Shown in pieces: positions 23,701-31,794 of a stretch of DNA of 64,000 nucleotides. The stretch is from positions 62,001 to 126,000 of the forward strand of contig JAFTDW010000005.1 of the NCBI GenBank assembly GCA_017454015.1, given 5' to 3'. This stretch comes from Bacteroidales bacterium (GTDB lineage: Bacteria > Bacteroidota > Bacteroidia > Bacteroidales > P3). Positions within the stretch are counted from its first letter, which is position 1; every line of letters starts with the position of its first letter. The notes below the pieces were generated by a model. That model made no database searches. It was not told the origin of the DNA and was given only the letters and a program-made list of their open reading frames with translations. The position numbers and the translations under genes were made by a program.

Positions 23701-25776
23701 GGTATCCGCGATCTCTACTGCGACTCTATTGTCCGCTACAACCTCAACCTTGTGTATAACTACACCGAGGTTCCTGTTACCCTCTGCATGAGAGATGCCG
23801 ACTCCGTCATCACATGGGCAGCAGGCGACACCACACTTTCCTTCACCGTCCCTGCCAACCCCAACACCATGCGCGATACTGTCTATTCCGGCCAGGTTGT
23901 GGTCCGCGACTCTGCCACCGCCAATGAGTGGGGTTACATCCTCCTTATTGACCAGTTGCGCAATGCCTACTCGACCTTCACCGTTACCGCTTGCGGTACC
24001 TACACATGGTCCAGCAGCATCGGTGGCAACGATTCCACCCACGTTTACAGCGCTACCGCATCCTATCCTAAGAACCCGGCCGACTTCGTTCGCTTCGATG
24101 CCGAGAATGGCTGCGACAGTATAGTTGTACTCAACCTTACCCTTAACCCGCTCACCGAGACCGCTGTCCAGCAGTGCAAGAACTTCTACAAATGGAGCGT
24201 CACTGGTGACACTACTTATGCAAACTTCTCCTCCTCCAACCGCTATGTTGAAACTATTGAAGTTGCCACTATCGACACCGCCACAGGTGCTTGCCTCTCC
24301 GCTCAGCGTCTCTACCTCACACTTGTCAAGCCCGACACCACTGTTGTGCGTCAGTGCACTGGTACATACACTTGGGATCGCAACAACTATGTCTATCAGC
24401 GTAACGCCGCCGGTACCCTGCAGTATTCCACCGATGGCGGCACCACATGGGCAGGCACGGCAGTCGCTTCTAAGCGCACTCGTACTTACAACTCCGCCGG
24501 TCGTTGCGACAGCCTCTACTTCCTCGACCTCGTCATCTCCGACGGTAATCCTACCTATGGTACAATGTCCGCCAATGAGTGCGACGAGTACACATGGGTA
24601 GTCGATGTCCCCAATGACTATACAATGGCTACTTCAACTCCTGTCACCGTTGGTACCTACACCAACGATACCGTTGTCGGTTACATGTTCAACAATGCCC
24701 GCACTGGTTGCGACTCCATCCTCACCCTCGTGCTCACAGTCTCTAACGCTGCCATGGGCGTGCAGAACGTCATAGCTTGCGATGCTTATACTTGGATCGA
24801 CGGTCTCTACTACACCGAGAGCACCAACACTCCGCGCTTCCGCATACCTCGTGCTTCCGGCTGCGACAGCATTGTCAACCTCAACCTCGTTATCAATTAC
24901 AGCCAGACGGAGAACATCTTCGACACCATCTGCGCCGGTAATGGTTACAATGCACATAACTTCGTCATTCCTTCCTCCAGTCTGCCTGCTCAGGGTACCT
25001 ACCGCGACAGCCGCATCTTCCCGGGTTTGGCCACCAACGGTTGCGACATGATCTCTGTCCTCACCCTCCGCATCAACCCCGTCTCCTCCAGCGTTGAGGA
25101 AATCAAGGCCTGCCAGAACTACACTTGGAATGGTATGACCTATGTCACCGACGGCTCCTACTCTGTCCACGGTCTTAACCAGTATGGTTGCGACAGCACC
25201 GCTACTATTATCCTCTCGCTCGGCGAGCCTTCCACAAGCACCGAGGAGTATGCAGCCTGTGAGCAGATAACCTATCAGGGCGAGACCTACTACAACACTA
25301 CCATCCTTGTCAACAACTACACCACCGAGTATGGTTGCGTTAACACCGACACCATCCGCCTCATCGTCAACCAGCCTTCTCACAGCGAGATGTGGGTAAC
25401 CGAATACGGTAGCTTCTACGATTGGTTCAATGGAAATACTTATACTTCTACAGGTACGTATTACGACACACTCCATGCTGCCGATGTCAATGGCTGCGAC
25501 TCCATCATCACCCTTTACCTCACTATCATCACCAACGGTATCGAGGGTAGCGATGTTGAGTCTCAGATGTCTCTCTATCCCAACCCGACCTATGGCATGG
25601 TAACCATAAGTGGTGCCGATGTACAGCGTGTTGAGGTGCTCGACATTGTTGGCCGCAAGGTCGCCGAGTTTACCAATACCAATGTCCTCGACCTTACCAA
25701 CCTCGCCGAAGGTGCCTACACACTCCGAATCACTACAGACAAAGCTACAGTGATCCGCAAAGTGGTGAAGAAGTAA
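20746..25776 (+). CDS. Giant T9SS-exported Cys-repeat surface protein 1
   Basis: 1676 aa. Signal peptide MTMKKYLLSALFTVALLLPW, cleaved at APKA|Q (24/25). Residues 27-225 form a beta-rich domain (VMPFDMAFGSQLISSGDTVY) shared with the next gene. A fibronectin III-like domain follows (about 229-333, ANTATLNW to NTKYYFAVYS). Residues 340-1590 carry roughly 16-18 imperfect repeats of 60-90 aa, each with a Cys in a (A)CxxYxW strand and one in a GCDS-(I/T)-x-x-L-x-L strand, which probably form one disulphide per repeat. The last ~73 residues are a type A T9SS sorting domain: LYPNPTYGMVTI, VEVLDIVGRKVAEF, GAYTLRITT, ending VRKVVKK-like. Expected on the cell surface or released, as an adhesin or matrix protein; ligand unknown. 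A terminator follows. Confidence 0.88.
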   Translation: MTMKKYLLSALFTVALLLPWAPKAQCDLLKDYTPSATSGTFASINTFGTSWTLAERADGIAKFVMPFDMAFGSQLISSGDTVYVSKNGFLSFSPITSPATMPTTMVVAPMAYLSGSGYRETSLGIFYTTSADSVVVEWRFAQVDDITLNFQVIFQKKDNTVQFAFGDMTLSATRYSFTQGLMVNASEIIGCTDSISWPAFTPDTLLTPRTLTSYNPSPANNVYTFTLPNRRPCSPVATNIKANTATLNWSNVRPYDANYHYTVFYTTDSALLDTIVARHDKANYTLLPAGTQIDTNYLDVTGLAANTKYYFAVYSNTTTPMDNGYLSDVAFFTTAMDTIDADTINACVQYKINESVLKDDGTYDTNVLITATDSSLRVVNRGGKDSILRQVYIIHEPTFMTVQYVACDSAYWNIWYATDSASATVSPDATADTSFRYVVSNQQAYIVPDTTPMLGCDIRMLDLTINYSSHDTIEDVACDTYKWFIGGDSAFTLVDGTPVDSIRHTIDATPNYDSTFWDINVVQGLTADGCPKVHDLKLRLFGNGSSTDTVRACGSYRWINDSLHTVSTTTDTFQLTGSNGCLHTVTLNLTLNYSTDSVLAPVTACDSYIWKVDTIRWEVSPTTVRRVTVDTFYTSDTVAYKFHNAVGCDSTVHLPLTINYKSFATVDTNVCDQFKWVGVDNRIYRNDTIIPDSLNKKLAGGNVAGCDSIISLNLTVRHKSVTDSIFDTACAEYAWHITGVWHDTDDVDTTFTYTLANNAAAANKTRTFHLDNAVGCDSTLMLFLYIKSHQTSTAVDTTIASCASEYVYNGKRYAAPNATANGGNYATYTIPTFIGVAPNGCDSLHNITLFVGNPYYKTFNKTACGEYTWMESGIGDGKTYAQRESGDPDNVIYRNVTDDSYVYTNTIPTTTVYDTNNNLTTTTPYTFVPDTVYSLHLNFQTAAFGYDTVSHLMTTTNLLLGDSTISMLPYRTARHDTVFTKSVRFGIRDLYCDSIVRYNLNLVYNYTEVPVTLCMRDADSVITWAAGDTTLSFTVPANPNTMRDTVYSGQVVVRDSATANEWGYILLIDQLRNAYSTFTVTACGTYTWSSSIGGNDSTHVYSATASYPKNPADFVRFDAENGCDSIVVLNLTLNPLTETAVQQCKNFYKWSVTGDTTYANFSSSNRYVETIEVATIDTATGACLSAQRLYLTLVKPDTTVVRQCTGTYTWDRNNYVYQRNAAGTLQYSTDGGTTWAGTAVASKRTRTYNSAGRCDSLYFLDLVISDGNPTYGTMSANECDEYTWVVDVPNDYTMATSTPVTVGTYTNDTVVGYMFNNARTGCDSILTLVLTVSNAAMGVQNVIACDAYTWIDGLYYTESTNTPRFRIPRASGCDSIVNLNLVINYSQTENIFDTICAGNGYNAHNFVIPSSSLPAQGTYRDSRIFPGLATNGCDMISVLTLRINPVSSSVEEIKACQNYTWNGMTYVTDGSYSVHGLNQYGCDSTATIILSLGEPSTSTEEYAACEQITYQGETYYNTTILVNNYTTEYGCVNTDTIRLIVNQPSHSEMWVTEYGSFYDWFNGNTYTSTGTYYDTLHAADVNGCDSIITLYLTIITNGIEGSDVESQMSLYPNPTYGMVTISGADVQRVEVLDIVGRKVAEFTNTNVLDLTNLAEGAYTLRITTDKATVIRKVVKK

Positions 25777-25796
25777 CTACAGACTATTTCATATTA

Positions 25797-25828
25797 AAAA
25801 AGCCTCCTCAAGCAGGAGGCTTTTTTAT
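25797..25828 (+). terminator. Rho-independent terminator after giant gene 1
   Basis: AAAGCCTCCT and AGGAGGCTTT form a 10-bp stem around CAAGC and run into six T. It lies 20 bases after the stop codon at 25776. Confidence 0.92.
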
Positions 25829-26007
25829 TTCCCCCTCGCGCGCCTCCTCCCCGCTTTTATTGTTTTGGATATGCAATCCGTAAATATAAAAGGTCGCCTC
25901 CAATAATTCAAGCTTAACGTTATTTTAGCAGTCACCATTTAGCAATCTTTAAATACAACTATAGAATGCAGGTGACGGGTAAATCAGCCTCAACAAAACG
26001 TTGCGAT

Positions 26008-26213
26008 AGTTGAGAGGGCTGAGGTGAGGAAGAGGAGTGGCGTCGGTTCCAGAACGGTATGGTTTGGGGGAGGTGTGAGACGGGGGAGGCTTTGAAGAGT
26101 GGTGGAGTAAGGGTGCTGTGTGGGGCATTATGGAAGAAGTGGAGGTGAGGTAGGGTAGTGTTGGCGGTGTGGCGTGGGAGCGATGGGAGGGGGGAGGAGG
26201 CGGGATAGTAACT
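26008..26213 (+). other. G-rich, C-poor intergenic island with G-quadruplex potential
   Basis: About 200 bases of purine- and G-rich sequence between the terminator and the next promoter, in sharp contrast with the C-rich coding strand around it. The strongest G-run cluster is 26176-26204: GGG, then GGG, a run of six G, then GGG, with short loops. The complementary strand is open as a 100-codon frame, but that peptide is Pro/Ser/His-rich and low complexity, and I do not call it a gene. Confidence 0.5.
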
Positions 26214-26253
26214 TAAAAAAATCATAAAAAAATGCGCCTTTTGAAAAAAAAAC

Positions 26254-26284
26254 TTTGCCATTCGGAAAAAATGATGTATCTTTG
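26254..26284 (+). promoter_or_regulatory. Promoter of the second giant T9SS gene
   Basis: TTTG at 26254-26257 and TATCTTTG at 26277-26284 with a 19-bp spacer, an excellent match to the Bacteroidetes consensus. The leader is about 200 nt long. It contains a small CCAC/GTGG hairpin near 26350 and is not similar in sequence to the leader of giant gene 1. Confidence 0.8.
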
Positions 26285-26489
26285 CAAGTTGAAATCATTA
26301 CAGAAAAACACCCTGCAAAGAGTTGAAAAATGCGATAATGAGTTGTTTTCCACATTTTTGTGGATTAATAACTATCGTATCGTAAACACTGCACAGGGCG
26401 TTAAAATGGTATGAAAACGGTCTGAATAGACTACCAAAAGAGTAAAAATTAATAAGAAAAATAAACTAACAACTAAAAAAGCAAGAAAG

Positions 26490-29400
26490 ATGACAATGAA
26501 AAAGTATCTTTTAAGTGCCTTCTTTGCTATGGCCTTGTTGCTACCTTGGCTTTCGAATGCCCAGAGCAATTGCGACAAGCTTCGCGACTACAAGGTTGCC
26601 GCCGGAGCAACAGGCTACACATCTATCACTACCCTCCCGGGCTATGCTGACTCGGCCGTGGCTTACAGCAGCGGTATCGCTCAGCTCAACATGCCGTTCT
26701 CCATGGTTCTGGGTTCGCAAGTGATCAATCAGGGAGATCCCATCTACATCTCCACCAACGGTTTTGTGAGCTTATCACGCCCAACGGCATACAATGCTAT
26801 GCCCAGCACTCGCGTTATTGCTCCTTTGGCTACCACTGGCAGCGACAACTTCAGCACTGGTGCGCTCAACCTTTATAAGGTATACGATGCCACCGCAGGT
26901 GCAGAGAGCCTCACCATTGAGTGGTCGAACGCCGGTCTGAATGGTAGCACCTTCAACTTCCAGGTCATCCTGACCAAGGCCGACAATGGCATTGAGTTTG
27001 TGTATGACGTGCCTACCGGTACTACTACCGCTGCCCGCACCTTCTCTTTCGCCAAGAGAATTCTTGCTGGAACAAACGAGTACCTCAACTTCAAAGACAA
27101 CACAGGTACTATAGCCACCGATACCACCTATACCAGCACCCAGTATCTTGTGCTGGCCGCCGCTGCCAATGCAGCTCCCGTGGCTCCCGTGGATGTGAAA
27201 GCCGAGCTTACTTTCCGCAAACCCTGCCAAGTTTGGGCTTCCAATATTACTGCTTCTACTGTCAATCTTCATTGGACCAATGTCGACGCCAGCCAGTACC
27301 GCTATATTATTGTTGAGGAGTCCGACAGTGCCGCTTTCTTCGACGGTATTGCCAATTGGGATTCTTACAGCACTCTGGCTACTGCCTGCCCGTCCAACAT
27401 TCAGGCAACTGTAGTCGGTATCGACTCCGCCGCTGTTGCAGCACTCAACCCCTACACCAAATATTTCTTCGCCGTTGCCGGTTACAAGAGCGGTGTAGGT
27501 CGTGGCCAGTGGTCTCCTATCGGAAGCTTCACCACCGACATGATCACTCTTTACATGAACAATAGCGCCAATGCCGCTGCTGTTCCTCCTACCCAGTATG
27601 TCCACACCCCCAACACCTATGCTATCGAGCACTGCGGTCCTTTCGCTATTCCCGCCACTAACCCGATTGCTTTCTACGATGCCACTCCTACCACCTATGC
27701 CGCCGGTAGCATTTCGCTCGACCAAGTGATGGATGCCAACGGCAACGTCGTAACCAGCATCTCCGCCACCGATACCACTTCTTACTATGTGATTGTCGAT
27801 GCCACCACCAATGCTCCTGCAGTTGATTACTACAAGATTCTGCTCGAGGTTAAAATCAATGTCCCCGTGCTTGCCAGCAATACCACTGAGGTTGTCTGCG
27901 ACGAGTATCCTGTGTGGCCCATCACCAAGGCCGACGGAACCTTTGCCGGTGTTATTGACTCTGCACACTCCACCACTCCCAGCGGCACCGATGGCTACGT
28001 CTATAGCAAGATCGACACCCTGCTCATTGCCGAGACTACCGATCCCTTCTATGCGCCTGGCGACTGCGAGATGCATATCCTCCACCTCACTGTTATGAAC
28101 AGCACCACCAAGACCATCGACACCACGGTCTGCTCCCTCTTCGAGCTGCCTATAGTTGGTACTTACTGGGGCAACCCGGTCAACACCGTTTGGAAGATGG
28201 GTGTTGATGCCGATGCTTCTGGCGACGAGATGCGCGACCCCTACATGGTAGTTGCTCCCGCTGCATTGACCAACCTCCCCGTCTACACGTATCAGAACAA
28301 CGACGAGTCTACCTACGATCCCTCTACTCCTCTGACATTGGCTGGTCAGCCTTTGCAATATATGCTGAATAATGCTGTCGGTTGCGATAGTATTATCGTT
28401 GTCAACCTGATTCTCAAACCCGCTCAGGACGAGCAGAAGTGGGACACCGTTATCGCTTTCTGCAATGCCACCGGTCGCTATACTTATAATGGCAAACTTA
28501 TCGATGGTTCTGCCGCTACTGCCACCGAGGATTATCCTGTCAATGCTGGTGTTGCCACCAACGGTTGCGAGAAACTCCACTGGATGCGTGTCATGGTTGG
28601 CAAACCTGTTCTTGCTGCTACCTATGTAGAGACTGGCTGCGGTGAGTACACTTGGAAGACCGATGCCACCATCCCGATGGTTGGTAATGGCGTTACCTAT
28701 GGTCAGCTCGATGCTGATGCTCCCTCCAACGCTCTCTATCGCGACCTTACCAATGGTGTGTATGTAACCAATAATCCCATCTATCTTGAGAAAGACGCTA
28801 ACAACAACATTACCCCTGGTTATACCTACCCCATCGATGGTGCTGGTATCGGTGCTGTCGCTTTTGTCCCCGACAATCTTTATGAACTCAACCTCACCCT
28901 TCTCGAGGCTGTTTATAGCGACGATACTATCGTTACCTTCATGACCTCGGCAATGAATCCTTGGATGCTTGCTCCCGCTCCCGACTACTTGGGTCTTGAT
29001 CCTATGACTGGTAATCCTGCCATTATGCTCCCGGCCAATGCCCTCGCTCCTTCATTTCCTAATGTCTCTCTGCCTATGGACGAGACGTTCCTCCAGCAGG
29101 GCAAGGGTATGCAGCTTGGCGATGCTATCAATATCGACACCACCGCTCGTTACTATGACCCCGCTGTCATAGCTGCCGGTACCACTCCTACTGGTTTCTG
29201 CGACTCCATCGTCCGTTACCACCTCTCCATCGTCTACAATTATGAGAACATTCTCGACACTGTATGTATGAGCGCTCAGGGTACTGTTATCGTGAAAGAC
29301 CTCAGCGTAACCTATACCGCCTCTTCTACTACGAACACCGGTATCATCAACTTCTGGGTGCCTAACACACTCGAGCCTACCCGCGATACTACTTTCATCA

Positions 29401-31436
29401 TCGAGCAGGCCGGTGGTACCGTTGGTCCTATCTTTAACCAAGGTACTCCCAACGAGAGAGGCTACAACCTCGAGCTCACCGTCATTAAGAACGTCTACAG
29501 CTACGACACCGTCGAGGCTTGCGGCAGCTACACTTGGAACGGCGTTACCTACACCACCACTCAGGTGCCCAACGTGAAGAAGACTTTCCAGCGTCCTGTT
29601 GAGCAGGGTTGCGACAGCGTGGCTGTGCTTCTCCTCACCATCCAGCCTGCTGGCAGCACCGTGGCTCAGACCATCAATGAGAGCGCTTGCAACACCTACA
29701 CTTGGGATGTTGACGGCAACACCTACACCAACGACACCGTTGTTACCGGTACTCCTTATACCGACAGCATGACTCACTGCATTGTGCTCCCCACCCTTAA
29801 CCTCCATATCGCCACTGCCGGCACCGCCACCGATGTCGTTACCGCTTGCGACGCTTATGTATGGCGCGACAGCATCCGTTACACTGCCAGCACCACCACC
29901 CCGACCTACTCTCGTCATAACACCACCACTGGCGACTGCGACAGCGTCTTCACGCTCAACCTCACCATCAACTACAGCTCTTACGACACCATTAATGATA
30001 TAGTGTGCCGTGGTACTGCATATAACAACAATGGCTTCAACATTCCCGCTTCGGTGTTCAACACCCGCGACTTCTACACCACCTTCCTCTATGATCCCGC
30101 CAGCCTGCCCAATGGCTGCAACCAGATCCATGTGCTCAACCTCACCGTCGGTCAGCGTCTGAGCGTCAATGTTACCGAGGAGGCTTGCGACAGCTACACT
30201 TGGAATGGCACCACCTACAACCGCGACGTTACCCTCGTTGAGAACGGCACCAGCGTTATGGGTTGCGACAGTATCACCACTATCAACGTGATCATCACCC
30301 GCAGCACCCACGACACCACCACCGCTCTCTCCTGCGGTCCCTACACCTGGAGCCTCAACAACATCAACTACGGCACCAGCGGCAACTATGTAGTGTTCGA
30401 CACCGTTGATCCTTGCGTCAACACCCACACCCTTATCCTCACCGTCGAGGGCGGCTTCTCCTCTTCTGCTGACACCGTGTGCGGCTCCTTCGTCTGGAAG
30501 GGTGTTACCTACACCAACTCTGCTACTGTAACCGACACCGTTGCTACCGCTAACGGCTGCGACAGCATCGTCGCCATCGCCTACACCGTGCGTAATGCCT
30601 ATGTCATTGGTGGCGAAGCCATCATTGAGTGCGGCAGCTACACCTGGCCTCACAATGGTGTTACCTACACCGCTACTACCAACGTCAACGACGACCCGAC
30701 TGGCAACTGCGACACCGTCTACGTGCTCAACCTCACCATCAACCCCGTCTACAACCACAGCTTCGACGTGAAGGCTTGCGAGAGCTACCTCTGGATGGAT
30801 AGCACCATCACCGACGGCGGCACCTACACAGCAACCCTCACTTCCGTCAACGGCTGCGACAGCATCGTTACCCTCAACCTGGCTCTTGGTCTGCCCACCG
30901 ATACCACTATCGATGTCCCGGCCGCTTGCGAGGTGGTCGTCTACGATGGTGAAGTCTTCACAGTCTCCACTACCCGCACCAACAACTACACCACCGAGTA
31001 TGGTTGCGACAGCACCATAACCCTCAACATCGTGGTCAATCACCGTTACATCAGTGTCACCGACACCGTTGTGTGGGCTCCTATTGATTGGCGCGGTGAG
31101 CAGCGTTGGTCCACCGACATGTATTTCGACACCGTATTTGCCGATTCGACCCTCGGTACCTGCGACTCGATATTCATCCTCAACCTCGAGAACATGAACG
31201 GCATCAACAACGCCGAGCAGGACAACGTCAACGTCTATCCTAACCCCACCACCGGTGTCATCAACATCAGCGGTGCTGAAGTTACCCGCGTTGAGGTTCT
31301 CGACCTCGTTGGCCGCATGGTCGCTCGCTTCGACAACACCAGCCGTATTGACCTCAACCGTCTCTCTGCCGGTGCCTACACTCTCCGCATCACCACAACA
31401 GAAGGCATGATGCTCCGCCGTGTAGTGAAGAAGTAA
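26490..31436 (+). CDS. Giant T9SS-exported Cys-repeat surface protein 2
   Basis: 1648 aa. The start region and signal peptide (MTMKKYLLSAFFAMALLLPW, cleaved at LSNA|Q) are almost identical to giant protein 1, so the two are recent paralogues. The N-terminal domain (27-240, MPFSMVLGSQVINQGDPIYI) and fibronectin III-like domain (about 242-350) correspond one to one. Repeats fill 390-1560, with CDSYTWNGTTY and GCDSITTINV type strands; later ones are more regular than early ones, suggesting recent expansion. The C-terminal 73 residues are a type A sorting domain (VYPNPTTGVINI, VEVLDLVGRMVARF, GAYTLRITT, LRRVVKK). It has its own promoter and terminator, so it is a separate transcription unit from gene 1. 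Confidence 0.88.
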   Translation: MTMKKYLLSAFFAMALLLPWLSNAQSNCDKLRDYKVAAGATGYTSITTLPGYADSAVAYSSGIAQLNMPFSMVLGSQVINQGDPIYISTNGFVSLSRPTAYNAMPSTRVIAPLATTGSDNFSTGALNLYKVYDATAGAESLTIEWSNAGLNGSTFNFQVILTKADNGIEFVYDVPTGTTTAARTFSFAKRILAGTNEYLNFKDNTGTIATDTTYTSTQYLVLAAAANAAPVAPVDVKAELTFRKPCQVWASNITASTVNLHWTNVDASQYRYIIVEESDSAAFFDGIANWDSYSTLATACPSNIQATVVGIDSAAVAALNPYTKYFFAVAGYKSGVGRGQWSPIGSFTTDMITLYMNNSANAAAVPPTQYVHTPNTYAIEHCGPFAIPATNPIAFYDATPTTYAAGSISLDQVMDANGNVVTSISATDTTSYYVIVDATTNAPAVDYYKILLEVKINVPVLASNTTEVVCDEYPVWPITKADGTFAGVIDSAHSTTPSGTDGYVYSKIDTLLIAETTDPFYAPGDCEMHILHLTVMNSTTKTIDTTVCSLFELPIVGTYWGNPVNTVWKMGVDADASGDEMRDPYMVVAPAALTNLPVYTYQNNDESTYDPSTPLTLAGQPLQYMLNNAVGCDSIIVVNLILKPAQDEQKWDTVIAFCNATGRYTYNGKLIDGSAATATEDYPVNAGVATNGCEKLHWMRVMVGKPVLAATYVETGCGEYTWKTDATIPMVGNGVTYGQLDADAPSNALYRDLTNGVYVTNNPIYLEKDANNNITPGYTYPIDGAGIGAVAFVPDNLYELNLTLLEAVYSDDTIVTFMTSAMNPWMLAPAPDYLGLDPMTGNPAIMLPANALAPSFPNVSLPMDETFLQQGKGMQLGDAINIDTTARYYDPAVIAAGTTPTGFCDSIVRYHLSIVYNYENILDTVCMSAQGTVIVKDLSVTYTASSTTNTGIINFWVPNTLEPTRDTTFIIEQAGGTVGPIFNQGTPNERGYNLELTVIKNVYSYDTVEACGSYTWNGVTYTTTQVPNVKKTFQRPVEQGCDSVAVLLLTIQPAGSTVAQTINESACNTYTWDVDGNTYTNDTVVTGTPYTDSMTHCIVLPTLNLHIATAGTATDVVTACDAYVWRDSIRYTASTTTPTYSRHNTTTGDCDSVFTLNLTINYSSYDTINDIVCRGTAYNNNGFNIPASVFNTRDFYTTFLYDPASLPNGCNQIHVLNLTVGQRLSVNVTEEACDSYTWNGTTYNRDVTLVENGTSVMGCDSITTINVIITRSTHDTTTALSCGPYTWSLNNINYGTSGNYVVFDTVDPCVNTHTLILTVEGGFSSSADTVCGSFVWKGVTYTNSATVTDTVATANGCDSIVAIAYTVRNAYVIGGEAIIECGSYTWPHNGVTYTATTNVNDDPTGNCDTVYVLNLTINPVYNHSFDVKACESYLWMDSTITDGGTYTATLTSVNGCDSIVTLNLALGLPTDTTIDVPAACEVVVYDGEVFTVSTTRTNNYTTEYGCDSTITLNIVVNHRYISVTDTVVWAPIDWRGEQRWSTDMYFDTVFADSTLGTCDSIFILNLENMNGINNAEQDNVNVYPNPTTGVINISGAEVTRVEVLDLVGRMVARFDNTSRIDLNRLSAGAYTLRITTTEGMMLRRVVKK

Positions 31437-31485
31437 CTTGATAACACAGCGGGGCAACCCGCAGGGGACAATCCCCACTTATATG

Positions 31486-31515
31486 GCAGCCCGACTCAAT
31501 CAGTCGGGCTGCTTT
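31486..31515 (+). terminator. Rho-independent terminator after giant gene 2
   Basis: GCAGCCCGACT and AGTCGGGCTGC form a perfect 11-bp stem with loop CAATC, followed by TTTGCTATTT. It lies 50 bases after the stop codon. Confidence 0.9.
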
Positions 31516-31666
31516 GCTATTTATAGGTTCTCTATGTGTCGCGGGCTACAAGAATCCTGAATATTTCTTTAGGGTCAACTATGCTCATGGGATGGTAGGA
31601 TTTGCCGCCGCTGTTGAAAACTGCCCCTATTTTGTTGATTTTTTTCTTCGTTACGAAAATTATTCG

Positions 31667-31674
31667 TATATTTG
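31667..31674 (+). promoter_or_regulatory. -7 box before giant gene 3
   Basis: TATATTTG followed by C fits the -7 consensus and lies about 120 bases before the ATG at 31795. The upstream half is weak: only TTCG is found at the expected distance. The rest of the 31437-31794 spacer contains only the terminator of gene 2. Confidence 0.6.
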
Positions 31675-31794
31675 CAAATTAGTAGTATTATATGCATATT
31701 GTGTGTAAACTGCTGATAGATAGCTGTATTATTAGGTAGACATTAATCTGCCAGATTGTTTATTGACCAAAAGAAACGATAAATACTATTCATT

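Noticed and set aside
25959..26261. 100-codon minus-strand frame in the G-rich island
   Set aside because: Low-complexity Pro/Ser/His sequence explained by the base skew; no promoter or homology pattern seen.
29052..31478. 808-codon open frame on the minus strand opposite giant gene 2
   Set aside because: The sense strand encodes an obvious secreted repeat protein; the antisense translation is Val/Gly-rich low-complexity sequence produced by the biased codons. Similar antisense frames at 26775-28580, 34231-36429 and 40215-41936 are rejected for the same reason.
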